Source of the DNA: Pseudomonas sp. GL-B-19 | GTDB taxonomy: Bacteria > Pseudomonadota > Gammaproteobacteria > Pseudomonadales > Pseudomonadaceae | Length of the DNA: 48,001 nt | Assembly: GCF_019956415.1 (NCBI RefSeq) | Contig: NZ_JAHBDK010000043.1 | Location: forward strand, 1-48,001 | Reading direction: 5' to 3' | Shown: positions 1 to 8,586 of the stretch, piece by piece | Layout: the number at the start of each line of letters is the position of its first letter | Position numbering within the stretch: position 1 is the first letter of the stretch | Made by a program: the position numbers and the translations under genes | The notes under the pieces: generated by a model | The model's input: only the letters and a program-made list of their open reading frames with translations | What the model was told of the DNA's origin: nothing | Database searches by the model: none

Positions 1-115
1 TGCCGCGCTGCTGGAAGGCACGCACCGCAGGACGTTGCTGGGTATTGCACAGGTGGTGATGCTTGGCGAGCTGGCGGTGAACAAGGCGCTGGATAACGTC
101 GATCCTGCTGCATAA
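1..115 (+). CDS. 3' end of an unidentified gene (partial)
   Basis: An open frame runs in from the left edge (first full codon at base 2) and stops with TAA at 113-115. The 37 visible C-terminal residues are rich in Ala, Leu and Val and end in NVDPAA. GC and codon use match a Pseudomonas core gene. I do not recognise the family, so no function is given. A REP pair begins directly after the stop, which fits the 3' end of a transcription unit. Confidence 0.55.
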   Translation, partial: AALLEGTHRRTLLGIAQVVMLGELAVNKALDNVDPAA

Positions 116-117
116 CC

Positions 118-209
118 CTGTGGGAGCGAGCCTGCTCGCGATAGCGGTGGGTCCGTCAATGAAGATGCTGGATGGGCCTGCCTCATCGCGAGCAGGCTCG
201 CTCCCACAG
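118..209. repeat. REPIN (two inverted REP sequences)
   Basis: Two copies of a REP with core GAGCGAGCCTGCTCGCGA face each other, at about 118-147 and 186-209. They enclose a short unique spacer. Each copy is itself an imperfect palindrome. This is the arrangement called REPIN in P. fluorescens, an extragenic element mobilised by RAYT transposases. It lies three bases after the stop of the partial gene. Confidence 0.85.
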
Positions 210-250
210 TATTTCCGGGGTACCTGAAGTCGTTGCGTACACCGCTGAAC

Positions 251-285
251 CTGTGGGAGCAGGGCTTGCCCGCGATAGCGGTGGG
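251..285. repeat. Single REP sequence
   Basis: A lone REP with the usual CTGTGGGAGC head and the CGCGATAGCGG tail. Its stem reads CAGGGCTTGCCCG rather than GAGCCTGCTC as in the REPIN just upstream. No facing partner is visible before the porin terminator. Confidence 0.7.
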
Positions 286-327
286 TCAGTCGATGAAGAT
301 GGTGGATGGGCCGGCCAAGTCCGGGCC

Positions 328-352
328 AAAAAAAGGCGCCCCGAAGGACGCC
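328..352 (-). terminator. Rho-independent terminator of the porin gene
   Basis: On the - strand a GC stem (GGCGTCC / GGGCGCC around a TTC loop, one imperfect pair) is followed by seven T. It sits 66 nt past the porin stop codon. Confidence 0.8.
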
Positions 353-418
353 AAAAAATTCACCTCTTTCCAAAGGAGCAAGGAGCTTCTAAAGGTGAAT
401 AGTGGAGACGCGGTAAAC

Positions 419-1744
419 CTAAAGAATCGCCAACGGATACTCGACAATCACCCGCACTTCATCCAGATCCGACTCGAACGCCGTGGCGCGGGTAGTGGCC
501 TGGCGCAGACGCAGTGACATGTCTTTCAACGAGCCACTCTGCACTACGTATTTGACTTCGATATCACGCTCCCAGCGCTTCTGATCGGTCAGCGGATTGC
601 CGTCGGCATCGCGGCGCATGTACACGCTGTTGGCGTTGGAATAGTCGGCGTCAGTGCCGCGGGCGTAACGGGTCATTAACGACAAACCGGGCACGCCATA
701 GGTGGTCATGTCGAGGTCGTAACGCGCCATCCACGAACGCTCCTTGGGCGCGTTGAAGTCGCTGTACTGGAGGGAGTTGTCGAGGAAGATCGAGTCGGAC
801 TGACGCAGGTAGTCGAAGTCGTCATTACCGTTGTTGCGCTGGTGGGATAATGCGACGGAGTGGGCGCCGAGTTTCACGCCGACCCGGCCGCTCCAGATGT
901 TGTTGTCAAACTTGCCGAGCAACTGTTTGCCTTCATCGACCGCCTTGTAATAGTTAAGGCCGCCAAACAGCGACAGCTCATCCGACAGCGGGTAAGTCCA
1001 TGCGGTGCCTGCGTAGTGTTGATTCCAGGCATCCTTGAGGCGGCTGGAATACAAACTGAAACTGAGGTTGTTGTTCAACGCGTAGTCGCCGCCGTAGTAA
1101 CTGGCCCACGGTGAGTTAACCGGACCGCCATAGAAGGTCTCAAAGTTTTCGCGCATGTCGCTGGACACCGGTTGGCTCATGGCATGCAAGCGACCGCCCT
1201 GAACCGTCAGATCTTCGATGCTGTTGTTAGTGGCCGTGACGCCTCGGAAACTTTCCGGAAGCAATCGAGAGTCACCTGCCGCAACCACCGGGGTGGCGGG
1301 GAACACGTCGCCGACTTTTATCACCGTGTCAAAGGCCCGAATTTTGGCGGCGCCACCCACCTTGGTGTATTCGTCCTGTGCCTGGCCGTCACTGTCTACC
1401 GGAAGCATGTCGAACGAACTGTCGCCACCGTTGCGACCGTCACCGGTATCGAGTTTCAAGCCGATCATCGCAAATGCATCGACACCGACCCCGACGGTGC
1501 CTTGGGTAAATCCGGACTCGTATTCGCTGATGATGGCGTGGGCCCAGGTTTCGGAGTACCCATTGCCGGTCGGACTGGACTGGCCTTTGCGGTAATCACG
1601 ATTGAAGTAGAAGTTGCGGTTGAGTACCGTCAGGCTGCTGCCTTCGATAAATCCCTCGGCTTTATCTTGCGCCAAGACCATGGACGGCCCTGAGCCGACC
1701 ACTACAGCCAAAGCGGCCATCGACATTTTTATAGTGTTATCCAT
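419..1744 (-). CDS. OprD-family outer membrane porin
   Basis: A 441-residue outer membrane beta-barrel channel of the OprD/OccD-OccK family, which takes up amino acids, aromatic acids or other small carboxylates in Pseudomonas. The first 25 residues are a signal peptide (hydrophobic AALAVVV, cleavage after MVLA). OprD marks are FIEGSSLTVLNRNFYFNRDY near the mature N terminus, the YYGGDYALNN segment, and a C terminus ending VIVEYPLAIL. I start at ATG 1744, 6 nt after AAGGAG; a TTG one codon upstream is less well placed. The gene stands alone between REP clusters with its own terminator, so it is probably monocistronic. The substrate cannot be read from sequence, because OprD paralogues differ mainly in the loops. 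Confidence 0.92.
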   Translation of the reverse strand: MDNTIKMSMAALAVVVGSGPSMVLAQDKAEGFIEGSSLTVLNRNFYFNRDYRKGQSSPTGNGYSETWAHAIISEYESGFTQGTVGVGVDAFAMIGLKLDTGDGRNGGDSSFDMLPVDSDGQAQDEYTKVGGAAKIRAFDTVIKVGDVFPATPVVAAGDSRLLPESFRGVTATNNSIEDLTVQGGRLHAMSQPVSSDMRENFETFYGGPVNSPWASYYGGDYALNNNLSFSLYSSRLKDAWNQHYAGTAWTYPLSDELSLFGGLNYYKAVDEGKQLLGKFDNNIWSGRVGVKLGAHSVALSHQRNNGNDDFDYLRQSDSIFLDNSLQYSDFNAPKERSWMARYDLDMTTYGVPGLSLMTRYARGTDADYSNANSVYMRRDADGNPLTDQKRWERDIEVKYVVQSGSLKDMSLRLRQATTRATAFESDLDEVRVIVEYPLAIL

Positions 1745-1923
1745 CAATCACTCCTTGGGTTCCGGCAGAACGGCAACGTGCTTCGGCTTGGTTTTTTCGT
1801 TCGGCGGGCAATGGCCCACCGGCATGGTTGCCGGGTGACATCGTTGCAATCTGCGGATAACACGAAGGTGATGGGGTAATTACAATCTCGTCATGTGGAT
1901 GCCACACGAACTTCAGCGAACCC

Positions 1924-2014
1924 TTGTAGGAGTGAGCCTGCTCGCGATAGCGGACTGTCAATCAAGCATGTGTTGACTGATACGCCGCTATCGCGAGCAG
2001 GCTCACTCCTACAG
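1924..2014. repeat. REPIN with matched variant arms
   Basis: Two facing REPs share the variant head TGTAGGAGTGAGCC, where other copies here read TGTGGGAGCGAGCC. Both arms carry the same change, so the pair was copied or corrected as one unit. Confidence 0.85.
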
Positions 2015-2054
2015 TGGTTTTGGGTGTACTTGGCGTTTGTGAACACCACTGAAA

Positions 2055-2149
2055 CCTGTGGGAGCGAGCTTGCTCGCGAAGGCGGTGGGCCAGATAACGA
2101 AGATATTGACTGACCTGAAGCCTTCGCGGGCAAGCCACGCTCCCACAGG
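2055..2149. repeat. REPIN with diverged arms
   Basis: Two facing REPs lie about 40 bp after the previous REPIN. The left arm has GAGCTTGCTCGCGA. The right arm, read on its own strand, has GTGGCTTGCCCGCGA. Both keep the palindromic stem but differ from each other. Confidence 0.8.
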
Positions 2150-2187
2150 TTTGGTGTCATGCACAGAATCTGTGATCATCCCGATTA

Positions 2188-2219
2188 CTGTGGGAGCCGG
2201 GCTCGCCCGCGAAGAGGCC
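2188..2219. repeat. Single REP sequence
   Basis: A lone REP (CTGTGGGAGC, stem around GGGCTCGCCC, then CGCGAAG). It is the last of the REP copies between the porin gene and nuoN. Apart from these repeats and the nuo terminator I see nothing in 1745-2310. Confidence 0.7.
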
Positions 2220-2250
2220 ATCCCAAACGCTTGCGATGGTGAATGCCACA

Positions 2251-2280
2251 AAAACAAAAACGGCACCCGAAGGTGCCGTT
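2251..2280 (-). terminator. Terminator of the nuo operon
   Basis: A perfect 9-bp stem AACGGCACC / GGTGCCGTT around a 4-nt loop is followed on the - strand by a T-rich run. It lies about 30 nt after the nuoN stop. T-rich sequence on the other side could let it work in both directions. Confidence 0.88.
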
Positions 2281-2310
2281 TCTGTTTTCTACCGAGTGTC
2301 GCCTAAGCGA

Positions 2311-3774
2311 TCAACCCGCCAACCCGGCTTGCTGAACCAGGACCAGCAATGGCTGCGGATACAGACCCAGGAAGAACGCCAGTGCCGCGATGGCCAGCAG
2401 CATCACGCCGCCTGCACGTTGTTCCCAGTGCAGTTGCGCATCGTGGCGACGCAGGTTCGGCTCGATCAGGAACAGAGTGACCATCACACGCAGGTAGTAG
2501 AAAACGCCGATGGCGCTACCCAGTACCAGGGAACCGACCAGCCACCACTGATGGGACTCGACGCCGGTAGCGATGATGTAGAACTTGCCGATGAAGCCCG
2601 CGGTCAGCGGGATACCGGCCAGGGACAGCATCATCACGGTCAGCACGGCGGTCAGGTACGGGCGGCGCCAGAACAGGCCGCGGTATTCGTACAGGGCATC
2701 GGCGTCACGGCCGTTGTACGGCGAGGACATCAGGGTGATCACGCCGAAGGCGCCGAGGCTGGTGATCACGTAGGTGACCAGGTACACGCCGATGGCTTCC
2801 ACGGCCAGACCCTTGCTCGCCACGAGGGCGATCAGCAGGTAACCGAAGTGCGCGATGGACGAGTAACCCAGCAGACGCTTGAGGTTGCTCTGGGTCAGTG
2901 CCAGCAGGTTACCGAACAGGATCGACGCGATGGCGATGATGGTCAGTACGTCACTCAGCACACCGCTGCTTGCCGCTGGCGAGATCTGGAACAGACGCAC
3001 CATCACCGCGAACACGGCAACTTTGGAAGCGGTGGCCAGGAACGCGGCCACCGGTGCCGGAGCACCTTCGTACACGTCCGGAGTCCAGAGGTGGAACGGC
3101 ACCAGCGACAGCTTGAACGCCAGACCGATCAGCATCATGCCCAGGCCCAGTTGCGCCAGCGAGCTTGGCAGACCAGTAGCCGCCAGCGCCTGGCCGATAC
3201 CGACGAAGCTCAGGCTGCCCGAATCGGCGTACAGCAGCGCCATACCGAACAAGATGAACGCGGAACCGGCGGCCGACAGCACCATGTACTTGATACCGGC
3301 TTCCAGCGAACGCTTGTTGAAGAAGGCATAGGCCACCAGACCATAGACCGGCACCGACAGCAGTTCCAGACCAACGAACAATCCGGCCAGGTGCTGCGCG
3401 CTGACCAGAACCAGGCCACCGGCGGCGGACATCAGGATCAGCAGGTACAGTTCTTCACGGTTGCCCGGGTAACCCGAACCGCCATCGCCGAGGTAGGCGT
3501 GGGCGAGAGTCACACAAGCGAGAGTGGCGACCAGAATCAGCGCCATGTACAAGCAAGCGAAGCTATCGATTTGCAGCAACGGGGTCACGGCCAAAGGCGC
3601 GACTTTCAAGGCTGGCAGGATCGACAACAGCGCCAGGTTCAGACCTGCCACCGAAATCAGGAAGGTCTGCGAGTGGTTGCGGCGCCAGGCAATCGCCAGC
3701 ATCACCACGATGATCGTGGCGCTGGTGATCAACAACGGCGCTAGCGCGATAAAGTGTTGAGTCGTGAATTCCAT
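2311..3774 (-). CDS. nuoN: NADH-quinone oxidoreductase subunit N
   Basis: A 487-residue inner membrane proton-pumping subunit of complex I, of the antiporter-like family (also NuoL and NuoM). It is hydrophobic throughout. The channel residues expected for the family are visible: Glu137 in GLFVGLELLSVPVYG and Lys221 in LIGLAFKLSLVPFH. I start at ATG 3774, giving MEFTTQHF; the frame stays open 63 nt further up, but that part lies inside nuoM and is not NuoN-like. The start is 7 nt after the nuoM stop. It is the last gene of the operon and is followed by a strong terminator. Confidence 0.97.
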   Translation of the reverse strand: MEFTTQHFIALAPLLITSATIIVVMLAIAWRRNHSQTFLISVAGLNLALLSILPALKVAPLAVTPLLQIDSFACLYMALILVATLACVTLAHAYLGDGGSGYPGNREELYLLILMSAAGGLVLVSAQHLAGLFVGLELLSVPVYGLVAYAFFNKRSLEAGIKYMVLSAAGSAFILFGMALLYADSGSLSFVGIGQALAATGLPSSLAQLGLGMMLIGLAFKLSLVPFHLWTPDVYEGAPAPVAAFLATASKVAVFAVMVRLFQISPAASSGVLSDVLTIIAIASILFGNLLALTQSNLKRLLGYSSIAHFGYLLIALVASKGLAVEAIGVYLVTYVITSLGAFGVITLMSSPYNGRDADALYEYRGLFWRRPYLTAVLTVMMLSLAGIPLTAGFIGKFYIIATGVESHQWWLVGSLVLGSAIGVFYYLRVMVTLFLIEPNLRRHDAQLHWEQRAGGVMLLAIAALAFFLGLYPQPLLVLVQQAGLAG

Positions 3775-3781
3775 AGCGCTC

Positions 3782-5314
3782 TTACCGGGCCGAAGCGAGT
3801 TGAGTGAAGGCGGTGCCGAGCCACTGCTGCACGCCATGCATCGTCGCGGCAGAGGTATCGAGGAACGGTTGCGGGTACACGCCGATGTAAATCAGCAGCG
3901 CCGCCAGCCCGACCACCATGATCAGTTCGCGACCATCCATGCCATGCATCACCGCGTCCGACTTGGACGCGCCGAAGTAGGCACGGTGAATCATGATCAG
4001 CGAGTAGACCGAACCGAACACCAGGCCGGACGTCGCGATCACGGTGATCCACGGCGAAGTGGGGAAGGTGCCGATCAGGATCAGGAACTCACCGACGAAG
4101 TTACCGGTCGCCGGCAAGCCCAGGGAGGCCGCCGCGAAGAACAGGCTGACGCCTGGCAGGTAGGCGATCTTCGACCACAGGCCACCCATTTCGCGCATGT
4201 CGCGAGTGTGAGTGCGCTCGTAGAGCTGGCCACACAGGATAAAGAGTGCCGCGGCCGAAAGGCCGTGCGCGAGCATCTGCATCACCGCGCCCTGCAGCGC
4301 CAGTTGGCTGCCGGAGTAGATGCCGATCAGCACGAAGCCCATGTGCGAAACGCTGGAGTACGCTACCAGACGCTTGATGTCAGTTTGCGCGAACGCCAGG
4401 AACGCACCGTAGAAGATCCCGATCAGACCCAGGGCCATGGCGAACGGCGCGAACTCGGCCGAAGCATTCGGGAACAGCGGCAGGGCGAAACGCAGCAGAC
4501 CGTAAGCCGCCGTCTTCAGCAAGATACCGGCCAGGTCGACCGAACCTGCCGTTGGCGCCTGGGCGTGAGCGTCAGGCAACCAGGAGTGGAACGGTACGAC
4601 AGGCAGCTTGACCGCGAAGGCGATGAAGAAGCCGAGCATCAGGATGTACTCGGTGGTCATCGACATCTTGGTTTTCAACAGGTCGGCGTAGTTGAAGGTA
4701 ATCACGCCGGTGTCGTTGAAGTTGACCAGGACCAGACCCAGGATCGCCACCAACATGATCAGGCCGGATGCCTGAGTGAAGATGAAGAACTTGGTCGCCG
4801 CGTAGATCCGGGTTTTCTTGCCGTCCGAAGAACTGTGACCCCAGAGCGCGATGAGGAAGTACATCGGCACCAGCATCATTTCCCAGAAGAAGAAGAACAT
4901 GAACAGGTCGAGGGCGAGGAACACGCCGACGACACCGCCCAGGATCCACATCAGGTTCAGGTGGAAGAAGCCAACGTGACGTTGAATTTCTTTCCACGAG
5001 CAGAGGACCGAGAGCACGCCCAGCAGACCGGTCAGCATGATCATCAGCAGCGACAGGCCGTCGAGGGCCAGGTGCACGCTGATGCCAAAGCGCTCGATCC
5101 AGATGTGCTTGAACTCAAGCGCCCAGGTCGGATCGGCGCCAGGCGCCGGGGCAAATGAATAGTCACCGTTGGCCCACAGCCAAAGGCCGAGGGAGAGCAA
5201 CAGGGACATGGTGATCAGCGCAATCCAGCGGGGGAGGGTGGCGCCGAAGCGCTCACCCATCCAGCACAGCAGGCCGCCGATGAAGGGGATCAGGATTAGC
5301 CAAGGCAGAATCAT
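3782..5314 (-). CDS. nuoM: NADH-quinone oxidoreductase subunit M
   Basis: A 510-residue antiporter-like membrane subunit of complex I that forms one proton channel of the membrane arm. Glu145 (FFFFWEMMLVPMYF) and Lys236 (FAVKLPVVPFHSWLPDAH) match the key charged residues of the family. Full length compared with the E. coli protein. It starts at ATG 5314, 40 nt after the nuoL stop, with AAGGAA about 12 nt upstream, a somewhat long spacing. It is transcribed with nuoL and nuoN. Confidence 0.97.
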   Translation of the reverse strand: MILPWLILIPFIGGLLCWMGERFGATLPRWIALITMSLLLSLGLWLWANGDYSFAPAPGADPTWALEFKHIWIERFGISVHLALDGLSLLMIMLTGLLGVLSVLCSWKEIQRHVGFFHLNLMWILGGVVGVFLALDLFMFFFFWEMMLVPMYFLIALWGHSSSDGKKTRIYAATKFFIFTQASGLIMLVAILGLVLVNFNDTGVITFNYADLLKTKMSMTTEYILMLGFFIAFAVKLPVVPFHSWLPDAHAQAPTAGSVDLAGILLKTAAYGLLRFALPLFPNASAEFAPFAMALGLIGIFYGAFLAFAQTDIKRLVAYSSVSHMGFVLIGIYSGSQLALQGAVMQMLAHGLSAAALFILCGQLYERTHTRDMREMGGLWSKIAYLPGVSLFFAAASLGLPATGNFVGEFLILIGTFPTSPWITVIATSGLVFGSVYSLIMIHRAYFGASKSDAVMHGMDGRELIMVVGLAALLIYIGVYPQPFLDTSAATMHGVQQWLGTAFTQLASAR

Positions 5315-5354
5315 GACGGGCTCAATTCCTTTCGCAAGTTCGCAAGGTTCATAT

Positions 5355-7208
5355 TCAGACCGCTACCAGCACGATGGCGCCGATGACCAGCACGGAGCCG
5401 GCTGCCATCGATGCCGCGTACCAACGCAGTTGACCGGTTTCGGTACGGCTCAGGGCGGTGTGACCACCTTTGGCCATACGCGGAATCAGACCGATGGTCT
5501 GGTCGAGCGGGTCTCTGCGCAGTACGTGGCTGATCGCCAGGTATGGCTTGACGAACAGTTTGTCGTAGATCCAGTCGAAGCCCCAGGCAGCGAACCACCA
5601 GGCCGAAAGGAAGCGGCCGATACCGCTGTTGGCGATTGCAGTGACGAAGCGACGCTTGCCGAGGAACAGCAGCGCGGCCAGCAGGATACCGGCCAGGGCG
5701 ATGGCGCCCGAAGCGATTTCCAGACTGTGCTTGGCTTCGCCGCCGGCATGGCCGACGCTTTCCGGCAGCACACCGTGCAGTGGCGGAACGATCATGGCGC
5801 CGACGAAGGTCGACAGTACGATCAGCACCGACAGTGGCAGCCAGTGAGCAATGCCGTGACCGGCGTGCGCTTCAGTCTTCGCTTCACCGTGGAACGCGAT
5901 GAAGATCAGGCGGAAGGTGTACAGCGAAGTCATGAACGCGCCGACCAGACCTGCGTACAGCAGACCGTGGTTGCCGCTGGCGAACGCTTCCCAGAGGATT
6001 TCGTCCTTGGAGTAGAAACCTGCGGTCACCAGTGGCAAGGCAGACAGTGCCGCACCGCCGACGATGAAGCTGGTGTAGGCCAGCGGCAGTTTCTTCCACA
6101 GGCCGCCCATCTTGAAGATGTTCTGCTCGTGGTGGCAGGCAACGATCACCGAACCGGATGCAAGGAACAGCAGCGCCTTGAAGAAGGCGTGGGTCATCAG
6201 GTGGAAGATCGCGCCGTCCCAGGCACCAACGCCCAGGGCCAGGAACATATAGCCGATCTGGCTCATGGTCGAATAGGCGAGGATACGTTTGATGTCGGTC
6301 TGGACCAGTGCGGCAAAACCCGCCAGCACCAGGGTCACGCCGCCGACGATGCCGACGAGGTGCAGAATGTCCGGCGCCAACGCAAACAGGCCGTGAGTAC
6401 GGGCGATCAGGTAAACGCCAGCGGTCACCATGGTCGCAGCGTGGATCAGTGCCGAAACCGGGGTAGGACCGGCCATCGCATCCGCCAGCCAGGTTTGTAG
6501 TGGCAGTTGCGCGGATTTACCGACAGCGCCGCCCAGCAGCATCAGGGTGGCCATGACCATCCAGAAGTCGCCGGCCTGGAATTTCTGCGGTGCCAGCACC
6601 AGCAGTTCCTGGACGTTCAGCGTGCCCAGTTGGGCGAACAGGATGAACAGGCCGATGGCCATGAACACGTCGCCGATACGGGTCACGATGAAAGCCTTGA
6701 GTGCCGCGTTACCGTTGTTGCGGTTGCTGTAGTAGAAACCGATCAACAGGTACGAGCACAGGCCCACGCCTTCCCAGCCGAAGTACAGGAACAACAGGTT
6801 ATCGCCCAGGACCAGGAACAGCATGCTGGCGATAAACAGGTTGGTGTAGGCGAAGAAGCGCGAGTAACCGGCTTCACCGCGCATGTACCAGGACGCGAAC
6901 AGGTGGATCAGGAAGCCGACGCCGACCACCACACCTAGCATGGTCACGGACAGGCCATCCAGGTACAGCGTGAAGCTCGGCGTAAAGCCTTCCACCGCCA
7001 TCCACTGCCACAACACCTGAGTGAAGTGGCCGCCTTCCGGCGGGGCGACGTTGAATTGCCAGATCACGTAAGTCGCGACGATGGCAGACAGGCCGATGGA
7101 ACCGACGCCAATCAGCGCCGACAGGTTTTCCGAGAGGCGGCCGCGTGAGAACGACAGCAGCAGGAAACCTATGAGTGGGAATACGAAAGTCAGATAGAGA
7201 AGATTCAT
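5355..7208 (-). CDS. nuoL: NADH-quinone oxidoreductase subunit L
   Basis: A 617-residue distal membrane subunit of complex I. It belongs to the antiporter-like family and has the long lateral C-terminal helix typical of NuoL. Glu146 (FGWEGVGLCSYLLIGF) and Lys231 (GAVGKSAQLPLQTWLADAM) are the expected channel residues. The ATG overlaps the nuoK stop as ATGA, which suggests translational coupling. The length is normal and no break is seen. Confidence 0.97.
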   Translation of the reverse strand: MNLLYLTFVFPLIGFLLLSFSRGRLSENLSALIGVGSIGLSAIVATYVIWQFNVAPPEGGHFTQVLWQWMAVEGFTPSFTLYLDGLSVTMLGVVVGVGFLIHLFASWYMRGEAGYSRFFAYTNLFIASMLFLVLGDNLLFLYFGWEGVGLCSYLLIGFYYSNRNNGNAALKAFIVTRIGDVFMAIGLFILFAQLGTLNVQELLVLAPQKFQAGDFWMVMATLMLLGGAVGKSAQLPLQTWLADAMAGPTPVSALIHAATMVTAGVYLIARTHGLFALAPDILHLVGIVGGVTLVLAGFAALVQTDIKRILAYSTMSQIGYMFLALGVGAWDGAIFHLMTHAFFKALLFLASGSVIVACHHEQNIFKMGGLWKKLPLAYTSFIVGGAALSALPLVTAGFYSKDEILWEAFASGNHGLLYAGLVGAFMTSLYTFRLIFIAFHGEAKTEAHAGHGIAHWLPLSVLIVLSTFVGAMIVPPLHGVLPESVGHAGGEAKHSLEIASGAIALAGILLAALLFLGKRRFVTAIANSGIGRFLSAWWFAAWGFDWIYDKLFVKPYLAISHVLRRDPLDQTIGLIPRMAKGGHTALSRTETGQLRWYAASMAAGSVLVIGAIVLVAV

Positions 7209-7513
7209 CCGCGCATCTCGCTGGCAGCGTCGATATCGAGAGTGTGGAAGCGGCGGTACAGCTGCAACAGAATCGCCAGGCCAATACTGGCCTCGGCGGC
7301 TGCCAGGCTGATCACCAGGATGAACATGATCTGTCCATCCGGCTGCGCCCAGCGGCTACCGGCAACGATGAACGCCAGTGCGGAGGCATTCATCATGACC
7401 TCCAGGCTCATCAGCACGAAGAGAATGTTGCGGCGGACCATCAGGCCGACCAGACCGAGGCAGAACAGGATGCCGGCGACCGCCAGACCATGCTCCATAG
7501 GGATAGCAGGCAT
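7205..7513 (-). CDS. nuoK: NADH-quinone oxidoreductase subunit K
   Basis: A small 102-residue membrane subunit of complex I with three transmembrane helices. Buried Glu38 (LMSLEVMMNA) and Glu74 (AAAEASIGLAI) are the two glutamates known to matter for proton transfer. Two in-frame ATGs exist. The first (7519) is only 2 nt from AAGGAG, while the second (7513) is 8 nt away and gives MPAIPMEHGL, the usual start, so I chose the second. The nuoJ stop lies 2 nt before it. Confidence 0.95.
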   Translation of the reverse strand: MPAIPMEHGLAVAGILFCLGLVGLMVRRNILFVLMSLEVMMNASALAFIVAGSRWAQPDGQIMFILVISLAAAEASIGLAILLQLYRRFHTLDIDAASEMRG

Positions 7514-7515
7514 CG

Positions 7516-8019
7516 TCATTGCTCCTTGGCTTCGTTGCGGCCCAAGTGGAACGCCGTGACGGCTGCAGCGAGCAGCAACATCGAGGCGAGTTCGACCACC
7601 AGCAGATACGGACCGAACAGGCTGATGCCCACGGCCTTGGCGTCTACGGTGGTGTGGCCGACGGCCAGACCGCTGGAATGGCTGAACAGCACATACAGCA
7701 GTTCACCCAGCAGCAATGCGCCGAGAATCACCGGGCCGAGCCAGATACCGGGCTTGAGCCAGACGCGCTCTTGCTGAGCCGAGGCCGGGCCCAGGTTCAG
7801 CATCATCACCACGAACACGAACAGCACCATGATGGCGCCAGCGTAGGCGATCACTTCCAGTACACCGGCAAACGGTGCGCCGAGGGCGAAGAACGTCATG
7901 GCCACGGCGATCAGCGAAATGATCAGGTAGAGCAGGGCGTGCACAGGGTTGGTGTTGGTGATCACGCGAAGCGTGGACACCACAGCGATACCCGATGCGA
8001 AATAGAAAGCGAATTCCAT
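7516..8019 (-). CDS. nuoJ: NADH-quinone oxidoreductase subunit J
   Basis: A 167-residue membrane subunit with five predicted helices, lying next to NuoK and NuoA in the membrane arm. MEFAFYFASG and the conserved AGAIMVLFVFVVMMLN segment (TM3, where the pi-bulge sits in complex I structures) identify it. The start at 8019 follows GGAAGAAAG closely, 9 nt after the nuoI stop. Confidence 0.96.
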   Translation of the reverse strand: MEFAFYFASGIAVVSTLRVITNTNPVHALLYLIISLIAVAMTFFALGAPFAGVLEVIAYAGAIMVLFVFVVMMLNLGPASAQQERVWLKPGIWLGPVILGALLLGELLYVLFSHSSGLAVGHTTVDAKAVGISLFGPYLLVVELASMLLLAAAVTAFHLGRNEAKEQ

Positions 8020-8028
8020 CTTTCTTCC

Positions 8029-8574
8029 TTAAGGCAGCAAGCTCTTCACGTTGATCGGCTGGGCTTCGTTTTGCGCGGAGCCTTTCGGCTTCCCGGCAAT
8101 CGCCATACCTGCAACACGATAGAAGTTGTAATCAGGGTTTTTGCCGGGGCCGGAGATCAGCAGATCTTCTTTCTCGTACACCAGGTCCTGACGTTTGAAC
8201 TCGGCCATCTCGAAATCCGGTGTCAGCTGGATCGCGGTGGTCGGGCAGGCTTCCTCGCAGAGGCCGCAGAAAATGCAGCGCGAGAAGTTGATGCGGAAGA
8301 AGTCCGGGTACCAGCGACCGTCTTCGGTTTCAGCTTTCTGCAGCGAGATACAGCCAACCGGGCACGCCACGGCGCACAGGTTGCAGGCTACACAACGCTC
8401 TTCGCCATCAGGGTCGCGGGTCAGGACGATACGGCCACGGTAGCGCGGCGGCAGGTACACGGCTTCTTCCGGGTACTGCAGCGTGTCGCGCTTGCGGAAG
8501 GCGTGGCCGAAAATCATCACCAGGCTGCGAAGCTGGGTGAAGAAGCCATGCACGATGTCAAATATGTACTTCAT
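8029..8574 (-). CDS. nuoI: NADH-quinone oxidoreductase subunit I (2 x 4Fe-4S)
   Basis: A 181-residue ferredoxin-like subunit of the peripheral arm that carries clusters N6a and N6b. Two motifs are intact: Cys61, 64, 67, 71 (CVACNLCAVACP) and Cys100, 103, 106, 110 (CIFCGLCEEACP). It relays electrons from NuoG to cluster N2 in NuoB. It lies 12 nt after nuoH and 9 nt before nuoJ, so it is cotranscribed. Confidence 0.97.
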   Translation of the reverse strand: MKYIFDIVHGFFTQLRSLVMIFGHAFRKRDTLQYPEEAVYLPPRYRGRIVLTRDPDGEERCVACNLCAVACPVGCISLQKAETEDGRWYPDFFRINFSRCIFCGLCEEACPTTAIQLTPDFEMAEFKRQDLVYEKEDLLISGPGKNPDYNFYRVAGMAIAGKPKGSAQNEAQPINVKSLLP

Positions 8575-8586
8575 GATTCTCTATCC

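Noticed and set aside
2236..3744. 502-residue open frame on the + strand opposite nuoN, and similar long frames opposite nuoM, nuoL, nuoG and nuoCD
   Set aside because: The proteins are Gln/His/Arg-rich with no domain, and they mirror the codon positions of the nuo genes.
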